A DNA stretch of 64,000 nt from Acorus gramineus (lineage: Eukaryota > Streptophyta > Magnoliopsida > Acorales > Acoraceae), in assembly GCA_030737835.1 (NCBI GenBank), contig CM060850.1, forward strand, positions 13,296,249 through 13,360,248, written 5' to 3'. The position numbers and the translations under genes are program-made. Below are positions 45,914 through 60,600 of the stretch, one piece after another. The notes below the pieces were generated by a model. The model worked only from the letters and a program-made list of their open reading frames with translations, had not been told where the DNA came from and made no database searches. Every line of letters starts with the position of its first letter. Position 1 is the first letter of the stretch.

Positions 45914-47732
45914 TTATTCCGAACTCTAATTTTATATTGTGATTTGTGTTTCATTTCTGCATTTATTGAAGAAAAAAATTGCATCCATCACAAATACTTT
46001 GTTTGATGATTGGAATAAAAAAAAATTAAAAATTTGGTCTTTTTTGTGTTTTTGATGAAATGGGTTTTTTGAATGATTATGTTTAATTAATGGTTTCTTT
46101 TTTAATTGCTTTTTAAAAAAATAGGTTTTTTTAAATGAATTGAATATGTCGATATGTTTTTCGAAAAAGGTGGAGATGGATTTAATGTGGGAGAAAATTG
46201 TGGGTTTTAAATAAGGGTAATATTGTATTTTATCTTTTTAACCTTTTTAAAAGTCAAACAAGCAACCAATGAGATAATGACACCTCATAGGGCTTGTGAA
46301 TGAGACTTAAATAGTTGGGCATGTGTAACAGAACTCTTAATCAAATTGCACAGAGTCACAGAGAATGGCGTTGTACACAACAACTACTTGTGCAGTTTGA
46401 TTCATAGGCTGTGTGTAGTTCGATTCATATGATATACAGTTCATATTGATGGTACCCAGACTTGACTATATCTAGACCATCGACCAATGATCAGCACGTG
46501 CATCTTTACAAGGCACGTGCATCTGACGACCAGGTCTAGTTCAAATCAAATTAAATTGGGGTCAAATTCCATAGAGAAAGATGTAATATCAGCTGATTGA
46601 AACAAATCTCGGCGATCTCTCTTATCTCATGGAGATCATTGGATTTCCTACCATCCAACTGACCGATCGGGTATCCAGTTGAGGATCCTAGGGGTGAGAG
46701 TGAGACTGATGGTACTATAAAAACAAGAAACATATATCCCGTTTGATGTGTGTGAAATTTGATTTTACGAAAATCCTAGATATTCCTTTTACTGACTTGG
46801 GATTTGGAGGACCTCCTGCAAGTCACCCCCACCCTCTCCGACGACTTCCAAGACCTTCACACTGGAGAACAGCATTAATCCAGCGGAAGAGTAGAGGAGC
46901 GGACTGATCCAATTAACCAAATCCGATCGATCAGGTTTTGTCCCCTCCAGTGTGTATCTCATTAAATTTTTTACATTTTTTAAAAATGTGTCATAGCATA
47001 TAGCTTAGTTGATTTATATTTAAAATCAAAGCATATGCAGACTGTTCATGGGACTGTCCCCAACATTATTTTTGTCTTAAATCATTGATATTAAATTTTG
47101 AATTATGATCTTTTCGAATTTGGATCACATACAAATATTTTTTAAATATATGATACATATAAAAAATGGCACTAATTTCGATGATCAAAATGATGTATTG
47201 AAGTGATATGAGAATTAACTTCAAGATTTCAGGATTTGTGATCTTTTGTTTCAAAGGTTATATATAGAAAATACAATAGTTATTTAAACTTTCCTAATTA
47301 TAATTATATCATGTAGGATAATGAATATGGATAGTATATCACACAAATATATATAAGTTTATAATATATGTTTGATTTAGAAATTTTTAGATCACACAGA
47401 CTAATATCCATATTCACATTCTGAATATTCTATGGAATAATTTCTAATATTTGAAGAACGGATTCAAAATGGATTAAGGATATTTTTTGAATATTTGATC
47501 AGAAATAGACTATCAGATTTGGTATTACCCAAACAACCCAACCCAATTCGTCCCATTAAGTTAGGTAAGGGTCGGATCGGGTCAACAGAGATCCGGAAAG
47601 TCAGTGAAATTGTTGTTGCGTAGTTGGGGCTTGGACGAAAGAGGCCTAATTACAATCATATTGGATTGGATTTACCATCGAATGGACTAAATTGTAGAAA
47701 GCGAGCTAATACACGCAATCAATTTTAAAGCC
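45914..47732. other. Intergenic region, no gene seen
   Basis: Only two CACGTG G-boxes in a short direct repeat (GCACGTGCATCT at about 46494 and 46513) stand out. I cannot tie them to a gene. Confidence 0.4.
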
Positions 47733-47945
47733 CCGTTTGTAATGGTTGCATCATTGATGTGATGTTTATAATCGTCCAACACAGTATATACTTTACTATC
47801 TCGAAATATTATTTATTACAAACAACAAGGGTTATATATATATATATTTGTTAAAATCTAATTTTGTAGAATTATCCCTCTTATTTTCACTCTGGCAAAA
47901 ATTTTCTTAAAAAATCTAAAAGTCATGCAACCATTATACCATGGT
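47733..47945. repeat. Small foldback element
   Basis: TAATGGTTGCAT near the left (47741-47752) is matched in reverse by ATGCAACCATTATA near the right (47925-47938). The interior is AT-rich. The left border CCCCGTTTGTAATGG resembles ends seen at about 51730 and 52850. No TSD is clear. Confidence 0.5.
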
Positions 47946-48367
47946 CAAATGTCCAGAATACCCCTCTTTTACTATTGGGGAGAATGAAAAGCCTGAAACA
48001 ACCCTTTCTTCATTTTCTTTCCCCGCTCGTTATAAATCTCTTCTTCACGACTCATATTTGGATGATTTTTGTGTTTTCCAATTGGCCAACAAACAACATT
48101 TTCTTCCCCTTTCCTTCTTCAAAATGCCTCCTCCTCCTCATGGGTTTCCAAGCATGATGACTGATTAGGGTTTCATTTTGTGATTTGATTGAATATTTCA
48201 AAGGGTTTGCAATGATTATTCAGGGAGAGGTGGTTTTCAGGTGAAGATATGAGAGAGAGAGAGTGTGTTTAAACGGTAGTTTCAATGGGTATGGTTTGAA
48301 ATTTAACAATGGTTCAGCTTGGGTTATAAAATGGGACTGACAGAAGGGCATCGTCGCACAATTTTAA

Positions 48368-48805
48368 GCCCTTATAAAGGATATGATTTATTTTTGAATA
48401 TATATTTATTCGAGTATAAGTGAAGATAAATAAGGATAAAATAATTTTGTGTTTGATTGTATTTTGAATTATTTTTGTGGGTAAACGTAAGAATAAATAT
48501 TTTGTTGTTTGGTTAAAATGTGAATAAAGTATGGATAAGGATTTATAAAAGGTAAAAAAATAATGATAGTTGATTTGACAGGTGATTTATAAGAGGTGAT
48601 GACAGTTGATTTAACAGTGGACCCACATATTCTTTGAGTGAAATAACATGGGATAACTTTTATTCTAAGGGTTGATTGGAATCCATATACCACTTTATAT
48701 CAGTTTATTCTGGCATACTTTATCTGGGGTTATCCAGGCTTTCCAAACACAACATAATTTCTATCCGAGATTATACAGGGGTTTATTCTCATTCCAAACA
48801 TGAGC
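48368..48805. mobile_element. Tourist-like MITE, second copy
   Basis: 438 bp, flanked by TAA (48365-48367 and 48806-48808). The right end in reverse reads GCTCATGTTTGGAATGAG, and the body matches 33642-34123 in inverted orientation (for example GGATAACTTTTATTCTAAGG, GTAAACGTAAGAATAAA). It lacks the internal 43-bp duplication of the other copy. Confidence 0.85.
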
Positions 48806-49928
48806 TAAGAGTTTTCAAGGGTATTTTTGCCATAGCGGATAGAGGAGTAGTTCCACAAAATCAGATTCTAACAGAGGCGTATATGAAAAAACAATCTATA
48901 AAAATACGCATTCAACTCGTATATGTATAAACATCAAATTTTTTTTTTCATGAATGAATGCATTTCAGTAGCTAAGTATGTACATAAAAAATTAAAAAAT
49001 GTTTATAGATGGTAAATGGGATTGAATATATCGTTTTTCTTCCACAAACAAGAGTGGATGAAAAATATACATCCAAAAAACCAAAACATATGAGGCCTTA
49101 ACGCATGACGGTCCGAACAATTTTCTTCATAATTCATATATTTTAGCACTTCTTTTGAAGTATATAACTTTCTAATAAAACATCTACTCCCATAAAAAAA
49201 AAAAAAAAAATCAAATACATAATCTACTGAATTGACTGCATGCTTTTTCAAATGTTCCATAACATTACACACACACACACTGATATATAGTAAAGTATAT
49301 ACTATGATAGATAATTACATTAGGTGACGTAGTGTCTGCTAGAATGATTGTCAAACACCTGCATGTAACAATGCCTATAATGTATATTGTATATGCATAC
49401 AATTTCTTGTGCATAGACTACAAGTGTTGTGAGCATATCCCACACACATATATGAGAATTATTATTTATCACACTGTAAGGTTAAGGAAGTTAGTTAGAT
49501 CATGAATAATACAATATTAGGTTTCTTGTCCCATGTTAGTCCACTCATGCTAATCAAATGTACTAAATTAGTCATTATGTATTATTTCCATTGGGAATTC
49601 CATGATTTCTAATGCTAAACTTTCCAAAAACACAAAAGCAAGATATCCTTTGTTCCATTCATGAGCAAGGAATAGTTCCAAAACGACTTGGGCATGCCAT
49701 GTAGACCTAATATGCTCATTTACATATGAATCCAAACAAGTATTACATTGTGGAATTTTAATGATCCTTGACTTGCCAATAATGTTATAACTTATAAAAG
49801 CTTTAGTACATTCAAAAGCAAAGCATTCTCTACATATTCCCTTGCTTCTCCTCCAATCCAACCAACCCCTTAAGGCCTCAAAATGGCCAATTCAACTTCA
49901 ATTCCAACCAAAACCTACGCCAACGACA
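48806..49928. other. Upstream region of the DUF2358 gene
   Basis: AT-rich, with an ACACAC tract near 49266. A 97-codon minus-strand ORF (49568-49861) overlaps the likely promoter and leader and has no recognised domain. Confidence 0.4.
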
Positions 49929-52342
49929 ATGCTATTGCACTGTCACAACCTCCCATTTAAAACAACAACCCTTAAAGCCTTGCCGTGCATAAACCATTCT
50001 AAACCAAACCTAAACCCTAACATCATCACTTACAAATTTCATGTATCCGGTCACCGGCGTGTCTTGTCACCGGTGCAGGCCACGAAAGGTGATGGCGATG
50101 GAGAGGAAGGTCGATATCAAGCAAAAGAGGCATTGGCGAGGCTCTATGCAGCGATTAACAACAAGAGCCTAAGTGAATTATTGGAAGTGATTAGAGATGA
50201 ATTTAGTTTTATGTCATTACTCATCCCCATCTTTCATTCCCTCCAAGAGAAGGTGACCCCCATAACTCTAGATGACATTGCCAAATTATCTATTTATTGT
50301 TTGGATTCATATCATGAAAACTAAGAGAGTGTTTGTTTTTTTGTAGCAAATGTTTTGGTTGTTATCTTCTCTGTATTGGCTACTGGCGAAGCATATAGTA
50401 TTTGTGATTCAACCAACCAACAATGGGATGAATGTTGGTGTCACTTGGTTGCTAAGTTTGTACTCATAATCACTAGAACAGAAAATGTCATTCATTAGCT
50501 TTGGATGGTATTCTTTTTGCTTTTTTTTTCACCCTAACCAAGTAACCATGCCATGCAGCTTGGAACAAGTCATACAAACCCAGGGGAAAAGGTTATAGCT
50601 TTGATACAAGCCATTTTTATGAAGGGAGGGTGCTCATAAGGTGAGAGTAGTCCTAGTGCTTTGGCCATTAGGGTGAGGCCTCCCCTTCATCCTTAATTTT
50701 AAGCTCTCGTTTATAATCTCACGTGCAGTCTTTTGTTTTTTATTTAATCTATAAGTGAGTCCATATAATTTATTAGAATATTTATCTCATTTTATGAAAG
50801 TACATGTTTGTTCATATGAAAACACCTTTAAGAAGATCAAACCATGTGAGGACTACACATGGACTGCATGTGGATTGTTCCTGACATTTTCCATTTAAGC
50901 TTCAGTGGATTTAAGTCAGCCACATGGATAAGTAATGAGATAAAAAGATAAATAACTTTAATATCTTACCACTCGTAAAAAAAAAACCCCTAAAAATGCT
51001 GATTTTGAAGCCAAAATTGGGAGTTCTATTCATGTAAAGACTCATATTTCTTTTTCTTTCATTTGATGTTGACAAACATGAATAATGAATAAGAAAAATA
51101 TGTAGGTTTTTTATCCTCTAAAATTGAGGTACATCATCCCTAAAATAATGTTTTATTTATTGCCAATCTAGACCCTAGAGTATCCCTATTCCTATTCTTG
51201 CTGAATGAACAGATATTCAAGTGGGATGCTTCAATAAATTTATGCCACTTTTTATCCAAGAAACCCCCCCCTACTTGTCCATGTTTTCAATCTATGGAAT
51301 ACCCAAATAGAAATTACAGCATTTCTTCCCTTTTTATCCTACCAGAAAAGTTATTCTTGCTCTATTTATTCCTACTCTCAACTTAATGAGGGTACAAGAT
51401 TTGATTGGTGGTGTGATCTGGCAAACATAGCTGACATATTCTAAACCTTTTCTGACTTTTTTTTTTTTTTTTTTTTTTTGGGGTTTCCTTTATCTTATTC
51501 TTTTCACCTCCTTCTCACCTCCTTCCATTTTATCCTTTGAAATCTCTAATGAAATCGTAGTAATAGCTACATCTTTTTTTAAAAAAAAATATGGAGAAAT
51601 GAAAAAGAGTCCGCCACGTACTAAATTGGACGAGTGTAAGAAAATTAAAAAAAAATAGATCACATCAATTTGGGTTAAAAATTAATTCAAGTCAATATAT
51701 TCATGAAAATGTTAAACACAATCATGTGTACAACCCCGTCTGCAGTCCAACTTGTTTTGATTTTTTAAAACTAAATATAATTTAATAAAGTATATATTTT
51801 TATACATGATAAAATATATACTCCAACAAAATGAATTATATAAACCCTTTTATAAAAATATAAAAAAAAATTTAATGAGATATATATTTTTATTACGAAC
51901 AGATTAAGTTGCAAGGGATTGCATACAAGATTATAAACGGGACAATGTAACGATCTCATATATCCTAAACCACTTTTGGGATTGATCCAAACTTTAAACA
52001 ATTTCCAAAATATGCCCTTTTGTCTAATCTGGTTTTATATGGCTTCATGGATGCAGAAATTTTGAGAAGTTTGTTGGTGAACCATTGAATCAGATTGAGG
52101 CACTCAAATTGGTAATTCCTCTCTCATATCCCAACACCAGCATACACATGTAGATTAACAGAGTACCAACTAACAAAGTGACATGTGATTGGCAGAAACT
52201 GATGGGGATTGCCATGTCAATCATAGAAAAATTTAACCTTAACAGAGACAATAACAAGGCAAGGGTGTCCCTCATGGATTTCTTGCTATTCCTCCTCACC
52301 ATGGCCATCTCATTCACCTTGTGGAAGCATTTCATCAACTGA
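49929..52342 (+). CDS. DUF2358 (NTF2-like) protein, probably plastid-targeted
   Basis: Five exons: 49929-50252, 50347-50455, 50559-50640, 52057-52111, 52196-52342; all borders GT-AG and phases agree, 238 residues plus TGA. The start is the first ATG in frame; upstream in-frame codons have no ATG. Residues 1-55 look like a chloroplast transit peptide (few acidic residues, many S/T/K/N). The DUF2358 core runs from about 72 to 185: EALARLYAAINNKSLSELLE, IVFVIQPTNNGMNVGVTWLL, WNKSYKPRGKGYSFDTSHFY, EGRVLIRNFEKFVGEPL. The C-terminus has a membrane segment (MDFLLFLLTMAISFTLW) and a short polar tail. The fold is NTF2-like; the function is unknown. Intron 3 (1.4 kb) holds AT-rich repeats, including a possible foldback at about 51735-51945. 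Confidence 0.8.
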
Positions 52343-54648
52343 TCTCTCTCTCTCCCCCCCTCTCTCAAGTGAAACAGATGCCTCAACTGGGTATGCTTCA
52401 TTCTTTTTCAGTTCACTTTCATGTTCATCACAACATTCATATTCAATTTGTACATATCTTGAATTCAATCTCAAATCTACTCACTTTCATTGGCTTCTCA
52501 AAGCTCACAGTTGAAGATTTCTGTGGACTTGGTTTATAAAAAATGAACATATAGAATCCCCAACAATACTTGATTTCTTTGATGTTGGCTACAGGTGAAT
52601 AAACCATGAATACTGCCAAGGAACAAATCAAAATTGGGAGCTAATACACTCCACATGTCTTACAGTCCCATTTACATTCACCACATCATTAACACAGTAT
52701 ATAAAATCATCCAACGTAGTATATACTCCACTATGTCACTATACACATTCAGAAAAATGTAAAAAAAATACATGCATTCTGAGTATGCACTACATTTTTT
52801 TAATAAAAGAATGCACTTCATTAAGTATATACTTGAAAATATGTGTGGGATGCAAACGGGGCTGAACATGAAATAACATTAAATAAAAAAAAGTGTACTC
52901 AAATCTGGCTGGTTGCAGATGAATTGTGATTAAGCAAACCATCCCTGGGACCTAGATGAGCCTAGTAGATTTGGACAACCTATTGTTTGGCTTACCAATC
53001 TTCCAACCTAAACAACCTACCATAGAAAACGAGCTTGAGAATTCTTGTTTTTAAATGGAGAACGATGTTCAAATGCCTAAAGCACTAATATTATAGAACT
53101 AAAGAGGATTATTCCTCGCAAAGCAACATGATTAAAGCAATCAAAACCTATGGAAATAAAAAATGTCGATTGTGTAAAAATACCATGAATGTAAATGGGT
53201 CATGAATTGTTTTTGTAACCCGCTTTCATGTGAATATCAAGTAACACATCACAACCTATGCCAGGAAATAAAAAATAAAAGAACAATGTCAATGTGGTGC
53301 ATAAATCAGATGCTGATTCTTGCATAAGTATGGCACTGAAACCAAGTGTATATTCCTATCAATGCAGCTATAAAAAGGAGCAAGTTTGCTAGTTTGGTTT
53401 GATAAAATGATAAGCTCAGAAAGACAGGATGTCAAAATCATGATTCATGAGTATCCGATGATAATGATGATTAGAAATTCCCGAAATCTGCATTGCAATG
53501 AACCATTGCAAAGCGCAAATCACAATCATCACGCAATCAGATATATCAAACTACCAACTAAGATCTAGAAAGCAATGTGTTCTGATTGGATTACTAACTC
53601 CGTGACTGATACTACCATTATATTTCAGGATGCAGTAGAAAAAGATAATATGGTGCAAAAATCTGTATATCACGGTTCTATAATTTCATCAAGTCATAGC
53701 AAGTTCACATAGATATGATTTAGGTACAAGCAAGTCTGATATAATTACAAGATATGAAAATTTGTGTGCTTGCTTTAGCAAATACACCAGGGAGATGGCA
53801 GTAGGATACATGCAGATACATGCATGCAAGGAGACAAAGATTACATGTGCCACATAGTTCCCCCAGTCTCTGTCCATCATATTGTTATCCCTATGTAACA
53901 CTGACACAATAGCTTTGATGGAAAACTAAACAGGTTAGACATGAACCCTAACGAGGGTCAATAGGGGTGGTATCATCCTTCACATGTTACTTGTAAAAGA
54001 TGTTCCATTGTGCAACAGATTCATAAATTTGACCAGGCACGACAGACCACCAAATGAGAAATCAGTTTACTGTAATGTGGAATACGATCCATCATAACAC
54101 TTTCCAATACGTTAGTACAGCATAATCTTTCATTTTGCTTCCTCTAATAGTTTTGAGGTCAGTAAGGATTGTTGAGCCTAAACTCTGTACACATGACAAC
54201 GGGATGCACAACCATTACATTACTGCCACTAAAGCAGGCAATATTTCATTCTGCTAATGGAAAAAAACAAGTTGCAGAACACCATAACATACAACAAAGT
54301 AGGAATACATTTAACAAAATGAATTCTTCATTAAATATCTGCTATACCGTTAGCCCAACTACATTCCATTGATGTCATACATCTGCAAACAACATAGAGA
54401 CAGCCCGTCATTCTCTAACTTCAGAAAATACCGACAAAATAAAATTCTGATAAAAGTGAGGTTCACTAATCCATTTGCTGGGCGACAGCAACAAATAAAT
54501 CAAACCACACCAAACAAACAATAGATCGTTAATATGGTAAAAGATCTCAAAAAGAAGAACAAGAAGCTGTGATAATTTAAACTTTAAACAAAGCAAACCA
54601 GGTATCTAGAAAATAGACAAACTAACCAGTTAAAAACACAATCATTTG
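52343..54648. other. Region between two convergent genes
   Basis: Contains the 3' ends of both neighbours and no further gene that I can support. A small AT-rich element at about 52662-52862 has ends AGTCCCATTTACATTC and, in reverse, AGCCCCGTTTGCATCCC, perhaps a Tourist-like MITE without a clean TSD. Confidence 0.45.
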
Positions 54649-57600
54649 TTATGACTGCTTAAAAAGATGCCGTGTGAGCATCTCCGATACTCCCAAAGCT
54701 GAAAGACTTTCACATCCAAAGAGTTGTTGAAGCTTTTCATCACACATTATCATCATTGTGTTTAAAGGATCCTAAAATAAGATACAGAAAAAGTCATGTT
54801 ATATATAAACAGAGAAAAAAAAAAGAAACAGAAGTAATGACTTCTAAAGTGATAACTTTTTATAGCAAAGTTTAGCAGATATATTTAAAATGAAATGGTA
54901 AAAGATAGGAAAAGCAAAAGGAATGATATTTATTTTACTAATCTCAATAGATAGTGATGAACGAAGCAGCACAAACACTAATGTCATTAAAAAACAAAAA
55001 AAATTCTGCTACATATTAAATGCTCATAACTATATTTTAAATGAAAGGTCAAAGATACCACAAGCAAAAGTAAGAGGAATCACACTTCATTAATATCAAG
55101 AGAGTGAAGATCTAAGCAGCACAAACACCTATATAACAAAAATCTTCTGCTACATATTAAATGTTCATAAATCCACTTGAGAGCCCTAGCATGCATCAAG
55201 AACTCTATAATCATTGGTGAAGACATAATGAAGGCACGCTTTAACACTTGCAATTAAATTGAGAACACCTACAAAGACGAAGTCAGAGAGAAAGGGGGGA
55301 GAAGAAAAAGAACTTATCCCCATCACATATTTCTGACATGAAATGAAAGTCACTCAGATTTCCCCATAAACTTAAGCAATTTTTTTAAGGAAAAACTTGA
55401 GAAGAAATGCTTCACTAACAACTCCAGATACAACTTACTACGGGAGGATTTTGATTATTTAACATGCCAGTGTCCCTCGGATATAACAAATCCACAAGTG
55501 CAAGTAAGCACAGATTGTTAGGAAAACAAATGCATGAAGAATGTAGGAGAACCATAATATGTTACAGAATATATAAAATAGAAGGGCTGTGTAAAATTGC
55601 AAGAGGTATTGCTGAATTAGTTCAGTAACTCACAGAACAAAATCATATGAGCTAACAGATGAGAAAAAAATGCAGACAAATCAACAACGATAAAGATTCT
55701 ATGAACTTTATGCTAGGACAGTCAAACAAGAAGGTGATCAAGTGATTATTAAAGAAGTTCACCAAACATTAGTCATTGGCTTAGTGAGAGGGAATACTGA
55801 AGCCACTGGAAAAAAAATTGCCAGGCTCAAGAAACAATGGGCTTGTGAGTGTGTGTGTGTACGCTGTACACAAACATATATTGGTGTATTATGTATATGA
55901 GGATGAAGGCAAAAATCAAGAGAATTCTCAGTTAGCTCTCCCTTCATCACGAGTCAAATTTAAGACTTGAACTCTTCGCATAGCCTTTAAATGAATAAAC
56001 ATGCATTGGCAGATGGAGGAACACCTGAAAAGCAAAACTTTTAGTTTAAATTCAGAGGTGTCTACAAGTGTAAAGACAGCCAGACCAAAAGAAACATGCT
56101 TTGCAGATGGAGGAACACCGGAAAACTTAATGTTAAGTCAGAAGTTTAAAAAAACCACGGTCACTGACATATAAAATCATATATTAAAGACAATGCAGCA
56201 CCACACAACATGTAGAAAAATTTATTTTTGCAGAGAGCAACTAAATAATTATGAAACATGTATAATTCTAATCACCAACCTCCAATTGATTATTTTTTAT
56301 GTAATCCCACACACGCTTCAAGGCCTCTGATTGGGGCATCTCTTTTTCCTTGGTGCCCAAAAACTTGGCAAGTGCATCAGATATCATAACAGGATATGCT
56401 CCAGCTTCATTTTCAGTTGGTGAAACAGCTTGAGCAGTCTTCACTCGTTTTGAATCAGGACCTGAATCTTCTGCAAGCCTCAAAATCACCGATATTAATC
56501 TATGTTATATTAGTTAAAATTGGTGTCACTCATATCACAAGAAGCAGCATACTTGGTGATTCAAGAGGCAAAATATGCTTGGCCAACAGTTTGTTCATCT
56601 TGAACATGTCAGTACAGTCGGTTTCAAACACCAAACGCAGGGGTTCATCACAAATGATTTTCCTCTTGTTGTTAGGATCTTGGAGATTATTCTTTCGAAT
56701 GTATGCCCAGAGTTGCTTCACAATCTGAACAAAGGTACAAATGTTTTAAGAATATAATACATTTTAATATTTCATATGGATGTGTAAAAACTATCAATAT
56801 TATATACCATAAAAATACTGAACGAGTCATACCTGAGTTCTCGGCAATGCAGGCTCACCAACAATAACCTGAAGTTCAGGTGAAACACCACAAACCTTAT
56901 TCAAACCCCCTGGGCCGCCTCTTCTTTTAGTTCCAGTCGGAGCACTGCAATTGAAAGAAATATGCATAAGAACTCATTCATGAAAAAATTCATAATAATT
57001 TACATCGTAGAGTTGTGGATAAGTATGGATACATAATATTGAGTTGAAAGTGATAATAGGTTGTTAGGACAATTGGCTAGAAATACAGTCTATTCACATA
57101 CATCAACAATGCAGCTCTGTAGCTAGGTTTGGGCATGATCCCAAGTATCTGGAGGCAATGAATATACAAAAATCATAATATAATCAGCAACGCAGGAAAA
57201 TTTTCACCCTTCAAACAAAAATGTAAAACCTCATTTGATATGCTCGAGGGTCCCAATCAAGTCCAGTGAAAGGTTAGACATAGATCCCTCAGTGTTTCTC
57301 TACTGCCTATATTAATATAATAACCAGATTGGAAAGAGAATCCTAAAGGACATATTTTATTCTTTATATCTTTGAACTGATGGACAGATTATCAACCCCT
57401 ATGGAGAATAATATTACTCACATATAAATACTCATATGGAATTGTTGTATACCAAAAAAAGGAATATCTAAATATAGTTCTTCACGCTTATTGAATATCT
57501 GACAATCCACGAGTAGAGTAAATCTGGATTGTTAAGATCTTCCCGTTTAAAAGGAAATGTGATGTTGCCATCCAATAAATGACAGGAACCTGGCATGATT

Positions 57601-60600
57601 CAGCTCATATTACATCTTTTGTTTAGCTATATTGAAAATAACACCAACTTCAATATGACAAAAACAAAGTCAACTTTCATCAATAAGACCAAGAAATACA
57701 GAGATGAAAACATTGCAGGTCCTGTTGATCCCTTGCAATAAGAATTTCCTTTGTTTCCAAGAATTGGAAACAGAGTATTTAGTTATAACTTGAACCAAAA
57801 TGATGTCTTTTGAAAATTCAGAAAGAAAAAAATATTCCCATTCCAAAGGTGGGGAAAGGCTAAAGGTGCCTTTTTTGTAGCTTCCTCATCTACAGGAGGT
57901 GGTCTTTGTTTTGTTTATTTGCTTTACTGTTTTCTGTACTTATCCCCTTTCTTGTTTGCTTTCACTTTCTTTGCTCAGGACTGTGCCCCATTTGATTTCA
58001 TGAAGTATGGCGGTAGAGTTCCTACCTTTCCCTCAAAAATATCATGTGATTAACTAATAAAATTTAAAAATTTTATTGTACAAAGATCCCTCATCTCCTT
58101 TGTTCTGGCATTTTGTTTAATAAGATGCTCCTAAATCTTTTATTCAAAAAAAAAAAAAAATTGAAAATTGAAACATACATATCCCTTGTAGTATGGATAA
58201 CAGAAACCCATGAAGTAGTCTAAATGTCTGACCCACTCAAAAAGGAAATATTTATTTCCATCAGGAATTCATTAAGCAACCTATTATTCCCTAGCAACAC
58301 AAATTGAGCTCAAAGAGTTTCTCATAAATAGTAACTTCAACTTCCAGCCAATATCATATATTCCTCATCCAATAGAATAAAAAAAAGCCAATATGATAGT
58401 CGCAAAGAAAATAGCCTAGGTGCAAACATGGATGAGACCTTTATATAAAGCACCCCCTTAATAGATTTTTGCTTAAATTTAGTTCTAAAATTTTCTTATG
58501 CAATTTTTCTTACATCAGAGATTTTATTCTTCAAGTAGATCTTATTCCATTACCCTTTACGTATCACATTTCAAAACACATTTACTCCTGTTAAATAAGT
58601 ACAGCTGTTTCCGTTATCCAGAAGATTAGATCACATGCCCCTTATGATCTCCACTAGAACAAACTATCGCATTTTACGTTTTCTTTGGAACTCATTTTGT
58701 TACTTTTATTTTGCCTTCATAATTTAGCACCCATTTTACACTTTGGAACTAATTTAGGGAATTCTGTTATACCAAAAAAAAATGATTTTTATCAAAATCA
58801 GTTAAAAATGACCAAAATGTTTACTAGATTCTGAAGACCTTCAAAAACCCTGATTGTAGATTTCAAGTAAATATAAAAATCTTTTAGGAAAACTAAATTT
58901 TCAAAAGAGAGATTTCTGAAAAAAAAAAAAAAAAAACTTTCTAAAACTATGTTAGTGAAAGACGGGACATTAAAGCAGGTCAAATTATTTGGCTTTTATA
59001 TATTATTATTATCCTCTTTCACGGAGTAGTTGCACTGATTTTCTCCATGTATCATTAATCATCGAGCTCCAACCAAAATTACCTATACATCATCCAACTT
59101 TAATGAATCATACATAATCAAGCATCAGTGAAATAAGCAGATCAGTAGATCACTCAACAAATGTTTTTGGCTTGTAGGATCACATTAGTGTGTTTCAGCT
59201 CTAGCTTCACGGCATGATAATGTATCATAATGTCTAGCCATGGCATGTGAATTTACGTAACAGATTTTTCATAAAGTTCCATATATCACCATATCTTCTA
59301 AGGCCCATTTGGTAATGTAATTATTCCTACATTGACAATAAACTCCCATGCAGCAGAATGAGACACTTAAAGCCCCAACTTTGTGACATGCAGTCAATCA
59401 ATCAAGAGGTAAAAGCAACCTGACCAAGCAAAATGTACATCCTTAAAAAGAAACATTACCAAACTTACGAAACTCCTTCTCAGTAAATTTTATTTTAAAA
59501 TAAATTTTCCTTCAAAAAACCATGTCCAACAATATTGAGATAACAAATATCAGAATCCCCTCCACCACAAAGATTCCCATTCAACAATTAAAACCGTTTA
59601 TATTCTGTAAATGGGTATTCAATTTTGCAATGATAAACGAATTATGAGATATTGGAACATGCTCTTGATGCTTCCAAGTACCAATTTCATTCAAGAAAGA
59701 AAAATCACGTACACAAAAAAGAACTCAAACAAATGATTCCCACACTACAAAAGCCATGAAACCATTATTTAACCTTTCTGAGGCAAATTCGCAAAAAAAA
59801 GGAAAGGTTTTTTGCAGACAGATGTAGGTAAACCAAATTCATATAATCCACTGACAAGAAGAAGGAGACACAATGCTGCAGAAAAACTCCACCAGAACAA
59901 AAAGGCATACCCCCCACAAAATAACAAATTGCACAATCAGCCAAACAAACCACCACCAAATCCTCATCACTGACCCACCTCAGTGCATCCAAAACCCATA
60001 CCAAAATCAAAGCTTTTTCTTCAGAAACTAAGAAATGAACTTACCTAGGAAAACCTTAAAGAACACATCATACGTTAACCCCCTTTTCCCTCCGCAACAA
60101 AAACTCATCTCCATTTGGACCCAAAAAAAAAAACCCTAAAAACAAAAAAGCACCAACCTTTCTTTCGTCCCAGAAGCCGCTGTCACCTCCACTTTCGCTA
60201 CCGGGTGGTGCAGCACCTGCTGCACCTGCGCCTGCATCACCCCAGGCACCGGAGGCGGCGGCCCGCACCTGAAATCTATCTGGTGAGGATGGTGCAGAGT
60301 GAACGGCGGCGGAGGCCCCATCTGCTGCTGCGGCTGCTGGTGATGGAGCTGGAAGGCCTGCTGCGGGTGTCCAAGAAGCGCGAAATGGTCCTTCTGCCCC
60401 ATCTGCTGCTGCTGCTGGTGTTGCTGCATCATCACCACCGGTCGGAGCAGGTGGTGGTGCATCGCCGCCGTCGCCACAGGCGGCGGAGGCGCCACCGGGC
60501 GGAGGAGGAGGTCGATCTGGTCGCGGACGAAGGAGGCCTTGTGGGAGAGGTCCAGGCCGAGCTTGGCCTCAACCTGGCGGACGACGCCATTGACGGAGGT

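Noticed and set aside
49568..49861. 97-codon minus-strand ORF upstream of the DUF2358 gene
   Set aside because: No recognisable domain or splice partner and it overlaps the likely promoter; could be chance.
49842..49928. Upstream extension of the DUF2358 reading frame
   Set aside because: The frame is open but has no ATG before 49929; the apparent start is TTG.
50253..52056. Idea that the DUF2358 gene lacks its central exons
   Set aside because: On rereading, exons 50347-50455 and 50559-50640 supply the centre, with correct GT-AG borders and phases.
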